Positions 27,558 to 36,550 of a stretch of 64,000 bases of DNA are shown piece after piece. A model generated the notes under the pieces. That model did not search any database, was not told where the DNA came from, and worked only from the letters and a program-made list of their open reading frames with translations. Positions within the stretch are counted from its first letter, which is position 1. Every line of letters starts with the position of its first letter. A program made the translations under genes and the position numbers. Source of the stretch: Micromonospora cremea (GTDB lineage Bacteria > Actinomycetota > Actinomycetes > Mycobacteriales > Micromonosporaceae); NCBI RefSeq assembly GCF_900143515.1, contig NZ_FSQT01000002.1:3969501-4033500 (forward strand). The letters are read 5' to 3'.

Positions 27558-29951
27558 TCAGCGGTTGGTCGGGTCGGTTTCGCGGACCCAGCGCCACTCG
27601 GCGACCTGCGGGTCGTCCTGGCCGTACCGGCGGGTGTAGTCGCGGGCCGACTGCCGGGCGTCGACCATCTGTTGGCGCAGGTGCGCGGCGCGGGCGGCCA
27701 GCCCGGGCACGCGGTCGATGACGTCGATGACCAGGTGGAAGCGGTCCAGGTCGTTGAGCATCACCATGTCGAACGGGGTGGTGGTGGTGCCCTCCTCCTT
27801 GTAGCCGCGCACGTGCAGGTTCTCGTGGTTCGTACGGCGGTAGGTGAGCCGGTGGATCAGCCACGGATAGCCGTGGTACGCGAAGATGATCTGGCGGTCC
27901 TCGGTGAAGATGGTGTCGAACTCTCTGTCGGTCAGGCCGTGCGGGTGCTCGGTGTCCGGCTGGAGCCGCATCAGGTCCACCACGTTGACGAGTCGCACCT
28001 TCAGCTCCGGGAGATGCTGGCGCAGCAGCTCAGCGGCGGCCAGCGTCTCCAGGGTGGGCACGTCTCCGCAGCAGGCGAGCACCACGTCCGGCTCGGTGCC
28101 GCCGTCGTTGCTGGCCCACTCCCAGATGCCCAGGCCACGCCGGGTGTGCTGGATCGCCTCGGTCATCGTCAGCCAGTTCGGTGCCGGCTGCTTGCCGGCC
28201 ACCACCACGTTGATGTAGTGCCGGCTGCGCAGGCAGTGGTCCATCGTGGCGAGCAGGGTGTTGGCGTCCGGCGGCAGGTAGATTCGGACCACCTCGGCCT
28301 TCTTGTTGACCACGTGGTCGATGAAGCCCGGGTCCTGGTGGGAGAAGCCGTTGTGGTCCTGCCGCCAGACGTGGCTGGAGAGCAGATAGTTCAGCGAGGC
28401 GAGCGGCTGCCGCCAGGGGATGGCCCGGGTCACCTTCAACCACTTGGCGTGCTGGTTGAGCATCGAGTCGACGATGTGGATGAATGCCTCGTAGCTGGTG
28501 AACAAGCCGTGCCGGCCGGTCAGCAGGTAGCCCTCCAGCCAGCCCTGGCACAGGTGCTCGGAGAGCACCTCCATCACCCGGCCGTCGGGGGAGAGGTGCT
28601 CATCGCCCGGCACCGTGGCCGCCACCCAGGCCCGGTCGGTCACCTCGAAGGCGGCGTCCAGCCGGTTGGAGGCGACCTCGTCCGGGCCGAACAGCCGGAA
28701 CGTCTGCGGGTTGGCGGCGATGACGTCCCGGATCCACGGGCCGAGCGCCCCGGTCGCGCCGGCCATCGGCTCGCCCGGGTGCGGGACCTCCACGCCGTAC
28801 TCGCGGAAGTCGGGCAGGGCCAGGTCGCGAAGCACCACGCCGCCGTTGGTGACCGGGTTGGCGCTCATCCGCCGGTCGCCGCGCGGCGGCAGTGTCCGCA
28901 GCTCGTCCACCGGCGCGCCGGTCGCGTCGAACAGCTCCTCCGGCCGGTAGCTGCGCAGCCAGTGCTCCAGCTCGGCCAGGTGCGCCGGGTTGTCGCGTAC
29001 CTGTGACAGCGGCACCTGGTGGGCGCGATAGGTGCCCTCCACCTGCTTGCCGTCGACGTCGCGGGGGCCGGTCCAGCCCTTCGGCGTCTGCAGGATGATC
29101 ATCGGCCAGCGGGGACGCTCGACGACGCCGCCGGAGCGGGCCCTCCGCTGGATCGCGGCGAGCTCGTCCAGTGCCCGGTCCAGCGTCGCGGCGAGGGTGC
29201 GGTGCACCTGGGCCGGGTCGTCACCGGCCACCACGTACGGCTGGTAGCCGGAGCCGCGCAGGAGGCCGAGCAGGTCCGCCTCGGGGATCCGGGCGAGCAC
29301 GGTCGGACTGGCGATCTTGTAGCCGTTGAGGTGCAGGATGGGCAGCACCGCGCCGTCGCGGGCCGGGTTGAGGAAGACGTTGGAGAGCCAGCTGCCGGCC
29401 AGCGGCCCGGTCTCGGCCTCGCCGTCGCCGATCACGCAGGCCACCACCAGGTCCGGGTGGTCGAAGGCGGCGCCGTAGGCGTGGCTCAGCGCGTACCCCA
29501 GCTCGCCGCCCTCGTGGATCGAACCCGGCACCTCCGCCGCCACATGGCTGGGGATGCCGCCGGGGAAGGAGAACTGGCGGAACAGTCGGGCCATCCCTGC
29601 CTCGTCGCGCGACACGTCGTGGTAGCGCTCCGACCAGGTGCCCTCCAGCCAGGTGTTGGCCACGATGGCCGGCCCGCCGTGCCCGGGGCCCGTGACGAAC
29701 ATGGCGTTCAGGTCGCGTGCCACGATCACCCGGTTGAGGTGGGCGTAGATCAGGTTGAGCCCGGGGCTGGTGCCCCAGTGGCCGAGCAGCCGCGGCTTGA
29801 TGTCGTCGGGGGTCAGTGGCTCCCGCAGCAGCGGGTTGTCGAGCAGGTAGATCTGCCCGACGGTGAGGTAGTTCGCGGCGCGCCAGTAGGCGTGCAGGCG
29901 GCGCAGCTCGTCGTCGGTGATCGACCGGTTCGGATCGAGTGCGGTGTCCAT
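27558..29951 (-). CDS. xfp: Xylulose-5-phosphate/fructose-6-phosphate phosphoketolase
   Basis: 797 residues, normal length. This TPP-dependent enzyme cleaves Xu5P or F6P with phosphate to acetyl phosphate and a triose or tetrose phosphate, giving ATP through acetate kinase without the lower glycolytic steps. Typical motifs are [19 protein letters not shown] (substrate and cofactor), the TPP motif [14 protein letters not shown] and the HQDPGF segment of the central domain. The start [10 protein letters not shown] is preferred over an ATG 36 nt upstream because GAGAGG stands 9 nt before it. It heads an operon with the stress-protein gene behind a DosR box. Confidence 0.95.
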   Translation of the reverse strand: MDTALDPNRSITDDELRRLHAYWRAANYLTVGQIYLLDNPLLREPLTPDDIKPRLLGHWGTSPGLNLIYAHLNRVIVARDLNAMFVTGPGHGGPAIVANTWLEGTWSERYHDVSRDEAGMARLFRQFSFPGGIPSHVAAEVPGSIHEGGELGYALSHAYGAAFDHPDLVVACVIGDGEAETGPLAGSWLSNVFLNPARDGAVLPILHLNGYKIASPTVLARIPEADLLGLLRGSGYQPYVVAGDDPAQVHRTLAATLDRALDELAAIQRRARSGGVVERPRWPMIILQTPKGWTGPRDVDGKQVEGTYRAHQVPLSQVRDNPAHLAELEHWLRSYRPEELFDATGAPVDELRTLPPRGDRRMSANPVTNGGVVLRDLALPDFREYGVEVPHPGEPMAGATGALGPWIRDVIAANPQTFRLFGPDEVASNRLDAAFEVTDRAWVAATVPGDEHLSPDGRVMEVLSEHLCQGWLEGYLLTGRHGLFTSYEAFIHIVDSMLNQHAKWLKVTRAIPWRQPLASLNYLLSSHVWRQDHNGFSHQDPGFIDHVVNKKAEVVRIYLPPDANTLLATMDHCLRSRHYINVVVAGKQPAPNWLTMTEAIQHTRRGLGIWEWASNDGGTEPDVVLACCGDVPTLETLAAAELLRQHLPELKVRLVNVVDLMRLQPDTEHPHGLTDREFDTIFTEDRQIIFAYHGYPWLIHRLTYRRTNHENLHVRGYKEEGTTTTPFDMVMLNDLDRFHLVIDVIDRVPGLAARAAHLRQQMVDARQSARDYTRRYGQDDPQVAEWRWVRETDPTNR

Positions 29952-30023
29952 GATGCTGTGCCTCTCGCGGATCGGGGAGTGGGGCATCCGACGTCCAGCC
30001 TCGCCGTCGCCTGCGCCCCGAGG

Positions 30024-30884
30024 TCAGGGCCGTTGGTCCCGGTTCGGGTGGGCGTCGGGCCCGGTGAGCGGGGCCTCGGCCAGCCCTCGGACGACGATCA
30101 CGGGGGCCGGGGAGTGGTAGAGCATGGACTGGGCGACCGCCCCCAGCATCGCGCGGCCCGGTTCGTCGCCCCGGGCGGCGACCAGCGCGACTTGCGCCGA
30201 GCGGGACACGTCCACCAGCACCTGGCCGGGATCGCCACGGATGACGCGGCACTCGGTCTCCACGTCCGTCCGACGGGTGGAGAACCGGGTCACGACCTCG
30301 GTGAGTTGGTCGGTGACCATGTCGGTGTCCTCGTCGGGCTCCACCACCCGCAGCGCCAGCAGCCGGGTGCAGCGCCGGGCCGCGCACTCGAAGGCCCACT
30401 CCAGAGCGAGGGTCGAGCTGGGCGATCCGTCCACCCCGACCAGCACCGGGCCCGGCGGCGGCTGCTCCTGGCGGACCACCAGCAGCGGGCAGCCGGCCCG
30501 CGCGGCCAGCTGCACGGCGGACGTGTCGGACGGGATGCACTTGCCGCTGCCGGCCATCCCGCTGTCGCCGACCGCGAGCAGGAAGGCCGCTTCCGATCGA
30601 CGGATCAGGATGGGCAACATGCCGCCCTCGACGATCTCCCCGCGGACGGTCAGCCCCGGCTCGATCCCGTGGGCCAGTTGCGCGCCCCGCGTGATCAGAT
30701 CCTCGGCGTGGTCCCGGGGTGCGGCGACGGTGTCCGCGGAGAAGGCCGCGTGCCAGTCGAAGGTGTGCAGCAGGTGCAGTGGCCGGCCGTGCGCGGAGGC
30801 CTCCTGCGCGGCCTGGGTGACGACCGGGAGGTCGTGGTCCGAGCCGAGGCCAACCAGCACCGCTGCATCGGCGGATGTAGCCAT
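30024..30884 (-). CDS. Tandem universal stress protein, degenerate nucleotide site
   Basis: 286 residues, two UspA-like modules (about 5-140 and 147-270). The second keeps VGVDGS, but the GxxG-9x-G(S/T) ATP loop is altered in both (GDSGMAGSGKC; ARGDEPGRAML), so it may belong to the non-ATP-binding class. Its last codons coincide with DosR box 5 of the downstream phosphoketolase operon. No DosR box was found before its own start. Divergent from the HTH/Clp-N pair. Confidence 0.88.
   Translation of the reverse strand: MATSADAAVLVGLGSDHDLPVVTQAAQEASAHGRPLHLLHTFDWHAAFSADTVAAPRDHAEDLITRGAQLAHGIEPGLTVRGEIVEGGMLPILIRRSEAAFLLAVGDSGMAGSGKCIPSDTSAVQLAARAGCPLLVVRQEQPPPGPVLVGVDGSPSSTLALEWAFECAARRCTRLLALRVVEPDEDTDMVTDQLTEVVTRFSTRRTDVETECRVIRGDPGQVLVDVSRSAQVALVAARGDEPGRAMLGAVAQSMLYHSPAPVIVVRGLAEAPLTGPDAHPNRDQRP
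30027..30040. promoter_or_regulatory. DosR box 5, inside the 3' end of the stress-protein gene
   Basis: GGGCCGTTGGTCCC matches GGGNC-N4-GNCCC exactly and lies 76 bp before the phosphoketolase start. It occupies the last five sense codons of the upstream stress-protein gene, so coding and operator functions share the same bases. Confidence 0.72.
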
Positions 30885-31005
30885 CCGACATCACCTCCCG
30901 GGCGTCGCGCCCGGCACGACCACGCTGTCCCTGACCGAGGGTAGTCGGGTGGTAACGATGGCGGGCCGGATCGGGCAGCGCCGCCGGACGTGATGGCGGC
31001 GGCTC

Positions 31006-31049
31006 GTCAACGATGGTTGACACGAGCGGCACTGTCAACGTATGTTGAC
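31006..31049. promoter_or_regulatory. Twin GTCAAC-N4-GTTGAC operators containing the promoter of the HTH/Clp-N operon
   Basis: Two perfect 16-bp palindromes, GTCAACGATGGTTGAC (31006-31021) and GTCAACGTATGTTGAC (31034-31049), centred 28 bp apart. The right arm of the first supplies a consensus -35 TTGACA (31017-31022) and the second supplies a -10 TATGTT (31041-31046), 18 bp apart. The ATG follows 6 nt later. A protein bound to either palindrome would block the promoter. The first product of the operon is a small HTH protein, the likely ligand. Confidence 0.8.
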
Positions 31050-31052
31050 GGC

Positions 31053-31289
31053 ATGAGTCAGGCGACGGAACTCGCGGCGGCAGCCGGCAGCACCGACCCC
31101 CGGGTCGGGCTACGCGCCGTCCGCGCGCTGCGCCGGCTGCTCGAGCGGCTCGAGGTGGTCCAGGTGGACAACGCCCGTCGACAGGGCTGGTCCTGGCAGG
31201 AGATCGCCGACGCGCTCGAAGTCAGCCGGCAGGCGGTCCACAAGAAGCACGCCGGGCGGCCGGCGGTCAATCAATCCTGGGAGGCGTGA
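31053..31289 (+). CDS. Small helix-turn-helix protein paired with a Clp N-domain protein
   Basis: 78 residues. A helical N-terminal half is followed by the helix-turn-helix SWQEIADALEVSRQAVHKKH (about residues 48-67). Proteins of this form are often encoded directly before a Clp N-domain protein in actinobacteria. The ATG at 31053 is set by the leaderless promoter, although the frame is open further upstream. Its stop overlaps the start of the next gene (TGATG). Probably the autorepressor of this operon. Confidence 0.87.
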   Translation: MSQATELAAAAGSTDPRVGLRAVRALRRLLERLEVVQVDNARRQGWSWQEIADALEVSRQAVHKKHAGRPAVNQSWEA

Positions 31290-31867
31290 TGTTCGAACGG
31301 TTCACCGACCGGGCGCGCACGGTCGTGCGGCGGGCGCTGGAGGAGGCGCGGGCCGAGGGCCAGCGCCCGGTCGGCACCGAGCACCTGCTGCTCGCCCTGA
31401 CGGCCGACGAGGCGGGTCTGGCCAGCCGGGTGCTGGCCGACGCCGGCGTACGCGCCGACGACCTGCGTGAGCGAATCCGCCGGCACACCGCCAGCGGTGG
31501 CGCCGGCCTCGGTGACGCCGACGCGGCGGCACTGCGGGAAATCGGCATCGACCTGGCCGCGATCGTGGCCCGCATCGAGGAGTCCTTCGGCCCGGACGCC
31601 CTGCGCGAGGCCGTGCCGGAACCGCGCCGCCGCTGGGGCCGACGGCGGTTCCTGGGCGGGCCCTTCTCACCCCGCTCGAAGAAGGCGCTCGAGTTGTCGC
31701 TACGGGAGGCGGTGCGCCTGCGCCACCACCACATCGGCACCGAACACATCCTGCTCGGGGTGCTCCGCGAGGGGCAGGGGCTGGGCGCCCTGGTGCTCAC
31801 AGAGGCCGGGGCCGACCTCGACGACCTGCGCCGACGGGTGGAGAGCGCGCTGCGGACGGCGGCCTGA
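31289..31867 (+). CDS. Clp N-domain repeat protein without ATPase
   Basis: 192 residues. Two Clp_N motifs (about 2-70 and 115-190), each with the hallmark GTEHLLLAL / GTEHILLGV, as in the adaptor-binding domain of ClpA/ClpC. No AAA+ Walker motifs are present, so this is a stand-alone N-domain protein, possibly a substrate receptor or a competitor for adaptors of ClpC. It is translationally coupled to the HTH gene through TGATG, with GGGAGG 5 nt before the ATG. Confidence 0.9.
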   Translation: MFERFTDRARTVVRRALEEARAEGQRPVGTEHLLLALTADEAGLASRVLADAGVRADDLRERIRRHTASGGAGLGDADAAALREIGIDLAAIVARIEESFGPDALREAVPEPRRRWGRRRFLGGPFSPRSKKALELSLREAVRLRHHHIGTEHILLGVLREGQGLGALVLTEAGADLDDLRRRVESALRTAA

Positions 31868-31990
31868 CGACGCGTTGACAGGTGCGCCGCGGTGAATCGG
31901 TGACGGTCGGCTTGAAACCTGTCTGTGGCACTTCCGACGCCGGCCGCTCGCGGGCTCGCTGAAGCCCCCCGGGTGCTGCACACTGGCCCC

Positions 31991-32995
31991 GTGGATGCTG
32001 GACAGGACAGGCGACCCTCGGGCGGCGACGGTGGGCTGCGCTCCGCCGTCGTGGTCAACCCGGTGAAGGTCGCCGATCTCGACGACCTGCGCCGCACCGT
32101 GAACGACGCCCTGGCCGCCGCCGGCTGGCCCGAGCCCCAGTGGTTCGAAACCACCGTCGACGACCCGGGCCGCGGCCAGACCGAGCAGGCCGTCAAGGCC
32201 GGCGTCGATCTGGTCTTCGCCTGCGGCGGCGACGGCACGGTGATGTCCTGCGTCAGCGGCCTGGTCGGCACCGACGTGGCGTTGGCCGTGCTGCCCCAGG
32301 GCACCGGCAACCTGCTCGCCGCCAACCTGGGTCTCTCCACCGACATGGCCGCCGGGCTCCAGGTCGCCATCGAACGCGGCCGGCGGCTCCTCGACGTTGG
32401 CGCCGTCGAGGACCGGTACTTCACGGTGATGGCCGGAATGGGCTTCGACGCCCAGATGCTCGCCGCCACCTCCGAGACCACCAAGGCCCGCATCGGCTGG
32501 CCGGCGTACGTGATGGGCGCCGCCCGGCACCTGCGGGACCGGCCGATGCGGGTGCAGATCCGCATCGACGACCGGCCACCGGTGCGCCGCCGGGCCCGCT
32601 CGGTGCTGATCGCCAACGTCGGCCGGCTCCAGGGCGGCGTACGGCTGCTCACCGAGGCCGAGCCGGACGACGGCTGGCTCGACATCGCGGTGCTCACCCC
32701 GCGCAACCTGCGGCACTGGCTCGCGCTCGGCTGGGCGGTGATCCGCCGCAACGGCCGGGTGCCGCAGATGGAGGTGTTCCGCGCCCGGCGCGTGGTGGTC
32801 ACCAGCAACCGGGCCCAGCCCCGGGAGCTGGACGGCGACCTCATCTCGCCGGGCCGGCAGCTGCGGGCGGTGGTGCGTCCGCAGGCGCTCTGGCTCTGCG
32901 TGCCACAGCCCGAGGAAGCCCCCGACCTGGCCGTGGACGCGCAGAAGGCCGGAGAGCGGGGCGAGCAGCTGATCGAGGAAGCGCGCCGTGAGTAG
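31991..32995 (+). CDS. Diacylglycerol/sphingosine kinase-family lipid kinase
   Basis: 334 residues. The catalytic-domain signature CGGDGTVMSCVSGL is near residue 80, with the downstream substrate loop LPQGTGNLLAANLGL, both typical of DAGK_cat/YegS-like lipid kinases that phosphorylate a lipid hydroxyl at the membrane. The GTG at 31991 stands 6 nt after CACACT, so a leaderless start is likely; a GTG at 31925 would add 22 residues without family features. The stop overlaps the next start, joining it to a membrane-protein gene. Confidence 0.87.
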   Translation: MDAGQDRRPSGGDGGLRSAVVVNPVKVADLDDLRRTVNDALAAAGWPEPQWFETTVDDPGRGQTEQAVKAGVDLVFACGGDGTVMSCVSGLVGTDVALAVLPQGTGNLLAANLGLSTDMAAGLQVAIERGRRLLDVGAVEDRYFTVMAGMGFDAQMLAATSETTKARIGWPAYVMGAARHLRDRPMRVQIRIDDRPPVRRRARSVLIANVGRLQGGVRLLTEAEPDDGWLDIAVLTPRNLRHWLALGWAVIRRNGRVPQMEVFRARRVVVTSNRAQPRELDGDLISPGRQLRAVVRPQALWLCVPQPEEAPDLAVDAQKAGERGEQLIEEARRE

Positions 32996-33989
32996 CACCC
33001 GGATCGTGCCGGAGACCCGGCTGATGGCCGACGAGGAGCTCTCCGCCGACGACGCCTGGCGCACTCTGCGTCGCCAGGGCGGCTGGCACCTGCTGCGGGA
33101 CGCCTTCATCCGGTTCCGCTACGGCGACGGGTTCAGCCACTCGCGGGCCTTCGCGCTGCAACTCTGCCTGGCGGTGGTGCCGTTCCTGATCGCCCTCACC
33201 GGCCTGATCAGCGAGCTGGGCGTCGAGGAGGGCGGCCGGGTGGTCGCCGACACCGTGCTGGCGCTGACCCCCGGCCAGAGCGAGCAGGTGGTGGCCGAGC
33301 TGCTCGGCGAGGGTGAACGCGTCGAGGACGCCGGCGAGTTGGCGCTCACCCTCGGTCTGCTCACCGGGCTGGTCGCGCTGACCACCACCATGGCCCAGAT
33401 CGAACGGGGTGCCAACCGGATCTACGGCGTGGAGCGGGACCGCCCGGCGCTGTGGAAGTACCTCCGCGCCGCCGTGCTGGCCGTCACCGCCGGCCTGCCC
33501 GCGCTCGCCGGCTTCCTGATCCTTGTGGGCGGCGGCGCGATGGGCGACTCGGTGCGGGAGCACTACGAGTGGGGTGAGATCGCCGACGGCATCTGGACCG
33601 TGGTCCGCTTCCCGCTGAGCCTCGCGCTGACCGTGCTCGCCGTGGCGGTGCTGTTCCGGCGCGCGCCGCGCCGCCGGCAACCCGGCCTGTCCTGGCTGTT
33701 CTTCGGCGCCGGCATCGCCACCGCGCTGTGGTGGCTCGCCAGCCTGCTGCTCGCCGCGTACGTGCGGTTCAGCGACGGCTTCGGGCAGACCTACGGCGCG
33801 CTGACCGGGATGATGGCGCTGCTGCTCTGGGCCAACCTCACCGGCATGGCGCTCTTCGGCGGGCTGGCCTTCGCCGCCCAGCTGGAGGCGCTGCGCATCG
33901 GTGTGCAGGAGCCGGCCCAACCGGACCTGTGGGAGCCCGAGGCCGACCGAGCCGAGCTGTTCGACACCGGGGACATGACCGCCCTGTAA
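32988..33989 (+). CDS. YihY/virulence factor BrkB-family membrane protein
   Basis: 333 residues, about six transmembrane helices between residues 50 and 310. Hallmarks are SHSRAFALQLCLAVVPFLIAL in the first helix and the YGALTGMMALLLWANLTGMA segment near the end. The family is of uncertain function, and its members were once called ribonuclease BN in error. It overlaps the lipid kinase gene by 8 bp and probably acts in the same envelope process. Confidence 0.88.
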   Translation: MSSTRIVPETRLMADEELSADDAWRTLRRQGGWHLLRDAFIRFRYGDGFSHSRAFALQLCLAVVPFLIALTGLISELGVEEGGRVVADTVLALTPGQSEQVVAELLGEGERVEDAGELALTLGLLTGLVALTTTMAQIERGANRIYGVERDRPALWKYLRAAVLAVTAGLPALAGFLILVGGGAMGDSVREHYEWGEIADGIWTVVRFPLSLALTVLAVAVLFRRAPRRRQPGLSWLFFGAGIATALWWLASLLLAAYVRFSDGFGQTYGALTGMMALLLWANLTGMALFGGLAFAAQLEALRIGVQEPAQPDLWEPEADRAELFDTGDMTAL

Positions 33990-34070
33990 ACCGCCCCCCG
34001 CGCGGCCCTCGCGTGTACGCACGGCGCCGATCGGGTAAAGCGCCTCGCCAGTGGACAAGGGAGGTGCGGG

Positions 34071-35561
34071 GTGACCGCGGTCAAAGAGGTGGCGCGGCGT
34101 CCGATCGGGCATTTCGCCGAGCGGAGCATCGCCGGTCTGGTGGCCGTCACCGGCGCCGGGGTGGCCTTCGGGCTGCTGTTGTTGCTCGTCCGGGTGCGGT
34201 GGAGCCCGTTGCAGGACGCCGACCACGCGGTCGCCGAGTGGTTCAACGGTCTCGTCGCCCCGCACCACGCGCTGGTCACCGTGCTCCAGGCGGTGACCGA
34301 CCTGGGCGGCCGGCCGATCCTCATCTGGCTGGTCACCATCGCCGTGGTCGGGTTGCTGATCCGGCGGCAGCCACGGCTGGCCGTCTATCTGATCATCACC
34401 GGGGTCGGTGGCCTGATCCTCGACCCGTCCCTGAAGTCGCTGGTCGGTCGGCTCCGCCCGGTGGTGGACGTGCCGATCGCCAGCGCGCCGGGCAACAGCT
34501 TCCCGAGCGGGCACGCGCTCGGCTCGTTCGTCGCGTACGGGGCGCTGCTGCTGGTGTTCCTGCCGGCGATGGCCCCACGCTGGCGTAAGCCGGCGATCGC
34601 CGGTGTGGCCGTGCTGGTGGCGCTGGTCGGGCTGACCCGGATCGCGCTGGGCGTGCACTTCATCTCCGACGTGCTGGCCGGCTGGCTGCTCGGCGCCGCC
34701 TGGCTGGGCGTCACCGCGTACGCGTTCCGGCTGTGGCGGCGCGAGCGGGGCCGGCCGGTGCCCACGCTGACCGAGGGCCTGGAGCCGGAGGCCGGGCACG
34801 ACATCGCCCCCGCCCCCGCGGAGGAGCACGTGCTGGCCCACCCCCGCTCGGCGGTGGCCGAGCTGCTGGTCGGATGGGTGCTGGTCTTCGGGGCGCTGTA
34901 CGGCTTCGGCATGTACGTCAGCTACCACGCCAAAGGCACCTTCTTCGACACCCTCGACACCGAGGTGCCGCGCTGGTTCGCCGACCGGCACAACGAGGTG
35001 CTGACCGAGGTGAGCTGGTGGTGGAGCAAGTTCGGGGACACGCACGCGATCCTGCTGATCTCGCTGGTGTTCTGTCCGCTGGTGCTGGCGGTGTGGCGGC
35101 GGTGGCGGCCGGTGCTCTTCGTGGCGCTGGCGATGGTCGGCGAGCTGACCCTCTTCCTCGCCTCCGCCCGGGCGGTCGACCGGCCACGCCCGGCGGTGGA
35201 GAACCTGGACGGCCAGATGCCAACCTCCTCCTTCCCGTCCGGGCACATCGCGGCGACCATCTGCGTCTGGCTGGCCATCGCCGTCATCGTGCTGCCGCGC
35301 ACCGACCGCTGGTGGCGCTGGGTCTTCGTGGCGCTGGCAGTGATCATGCCGATCGGGGTGGCCACCTCCCGGATGTACCGGGGGATGCACCACCCGACCG
35401 ACTTCATGGGCGCGATCCTGCTCTCCGCGCTCTGGATCGGGCTGCTCTACCTGGTCATTCGGCCGAACGCCGACGTGCGGGAAGGGAACCGGCCGAGCAT
35501 CGAGTCGGAGGACGTGGGCACCCTCGACGACGAACTGGCCCGGGCCGGCCGGGCCGACTGA
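34071..35561 (+). CDS. Double-domain PAP2 phosphatase membrane protein
   Basis: 496 residues containing two complete PAP2 (type 2 phosphatidic acid phosphatase) units in one chain. The first has KSLVGRLRP, FPSGHALGS and RIALGVHFISD; the second has ARAVDRPRP, SSFPSGHIAAT and SRMYRGMHHPTD. All three phosphatase motifs, including both catalytic histidines of each active site, are intact. About twelve membrane helices are predicted. Likely substrates are phosphatidate, undecaprenyl pyrophosphate or a related lipid phosphate. Single-domain proteins are the norm. GGGAGG precedes the GTG. Confidence 0.9.
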   Translation: MTAVKEVARRPIGHFAERSIAGLVAVTGAGVAFGLLLLLVRVRWSPLQDADHAVAEWFNGLVAPHHALVTVLQAVTDLGGRPILIWLVTIAVVGLLIRRQPRLAVYLIITGVGGLILDPSLKSLVGRLRPVVDVPIASAPGNSFPSGHALGSFVAYGALLLVFLPAMAPRWRKPAIAGVAVLVALVGLTRIALGVHFISDVLAGWLLGAAWLGVTAYAFRLWRRERGRPVPTLTEGLEPEAGHDIAPAPAEEHVLAHPRSAVAELLVGWVLVFGALYGFGMYVSYHAKGTFFDTLDTEVPRWFADRHNEVLTEVSWWWSKFGDTHAILLISLVFCPLVLAVWRRWRPVLFVALAMVGELTLFLASARAVDRPRPAVENLDGQMPTSSFPSGHIAATICVWLAIAVIVLPRTDRWWRWVFVALAVIMPIGVATSRMYRGMHHPTDFMGAILLSALWIGLLYLVIRPNADVREGNRPSIESEDVGTLDDELARAGRAD

Positions 35562-35569
35562 GCGCCGCC

Positions 35570-36379
35570 GTGCTGCGAGTGATGACCTGGAACATCCGTA
35601 CCGGCGGCCGGGACCGGGGCGGTCCCGACCGGCTGGATCCGGTGGTCCGGGTCGTCACCGCGCAGGCGCCGGACGTGCTGGCCCTGCAGGAGCTGCGCGG
35701 CTTCGACCGCGACGGACTCATGGCCGAGGTCGCGGGTCGGGTGGGGATGACACCGCACCTGGCCCGGTCCTGCTTCGGGCAGCCGGTGGCGGTGCTGGTC
35801 CGGGCGCCGCTGCGGGTCGTCTCCGCGGGGGCGCTGCGCCGGCCGTTCCACCACGGCGCCGCCCGCGTCGTGGTGGCGACCTCGGCCGGCCCGCTGACCG
35901 TGCTCGGCACCCACCTTCATCCGTACTCCGGGGGACGGCGTCGGATGGAGGTCGACTGGCTGGTGGCCGCGGTGCGACGCGCGCGGGGACCGCTGACGCT
36001 GGTCACCGGTGACCTGAACTCGCTCGACCCGACCGTCGACCACACCGCGCGCCTGGCCGGGATGCCCGCCCTCTACCGGCGGCGCCACCTGCGGCGCGCC
36101 GGCGGCGGCGTGGACACCCGCGCCGTCGGCCGGCTGCTGGCCGCCGGTCTGGTCGACCTCTGGCTCTCGTGCGCCGCCGGAGCCTTGGAGGCGGACGGCC
36201 TCACCGTGCCCACCCGGTTCGGCGGGGCGGAGTTCGCCGGGATGCGGCTGGACTACCTGTTCGGCTCTACCGCGCTGGCCGAGCGGACCCGGTCCGTCCG
36301 GGTAATCCGCGACGGGGACGCCGAGACCGCCTCCGACCACTACCCCGTCGTCGCCGAACTGGACCTCGACCCGGCCTGA
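35570..36379 (+). CDS. Endonuclease/exonuclease/phosphatase family protein
   Basis: 269 residues. The metal-dependent phosphodiesterase fold is marked by MTWNIRTGG (metal site), ALQELRG (catalytic Glu), TGDLNSLDP (Asp/Asn) and the terminal SDHYPVVAELDL with the catalytic Asp-His. It sits 8 bp after the double-PAP2 gene, so it is probably cotranscribed and may act on a lipid or nucleotide phosphodiester in the same envelope module. The GTG at 35570 is chosen; an ATG four codons on is an alternative. Confidence 0.88.
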   Translation: MLRVMTWNIRTGGRDRGGPDRLDPVVRVVTAQAPDVLALQELRGFDRDGLMAEVAGRVGMTPHLARSCFGQPVAVLVRAPLRVVSAGALRRPFHHGAARVVVATSAGPLTVLGTHLHPYSGGRRRMEVDWLVAAVRRARGPLTLVTGDLNSLDPTVDHTARLAGMPALYRRRHLRRAGGGVDTRAVGRLLAAGLVDLWLSCAAGALEADGLTVPTRFGGAEFAGMRLDYLFGSTALAERTRSVRVIRDGDAETASDHYPVVAELDLDPA

Positions 36380-36386
36380 GCCGGGC

Positions 36387-36413
36387 CCGTGCGTCCCGGC
36401 CCGCGACGCACGG
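36387..36413. terminator. Hairpin between convergent genes
   Basis: CCGTGCGTC pairs with GACGCACGG across a 9-nt loop, between the phosphodiesterase-family stop (36379) and the small membrane-protein stop (36426). Confidence 0.6.
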
Positions 36414-36425
36414 CTACGGGCGGGG

Positions 36426-36545
36426 TCAGAGGACCAGGTTGAGCAGGACGGTCAGCACGACCGAGGCCACGATCGAGAAGAGGATCATCAGGAGACAGCC
36501 GAGGCCGCCGCCGAGCGGGCGGATCTCCGTGTTGCCGAAGCGCAT
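36426..36545 (-). CDS. 39-residue single-helix membrane protein
   Basis: A frame of 39 codons beginning MRFGNTEIRPLGGGLG followed by one hydrophobic helix, CLLMILFSIVASVVLTVLL, and ending NLVL. AGGTGA stands 5 nt before the ATG and overlaps the stop of the upstream hydrolase gene (36551-36553), so the two are coupled. Short proteins opening with MRFGNTEIRP and one helix recur in actinomycetes as hypothetical proteins. Function unknown; the codon use and ribosome site make it very likely real. Confidence 0.78.
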   Translation of the reverse strand: MRFGNTEIRPLGGGLGCLLMILFSIVASVVLTVLLNLVL

Positions 36546-36550
36546 GGGGT

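Noticed and set aside
30925..30942. Inverted repeat GTCCCTGACCGAGGG upstream of the second universal stress protein
   Set aside because: Its arms run CCC...GGG, the reverse of the DosR palindrome (GGG...CCC), so it was not counted as a DosR box.
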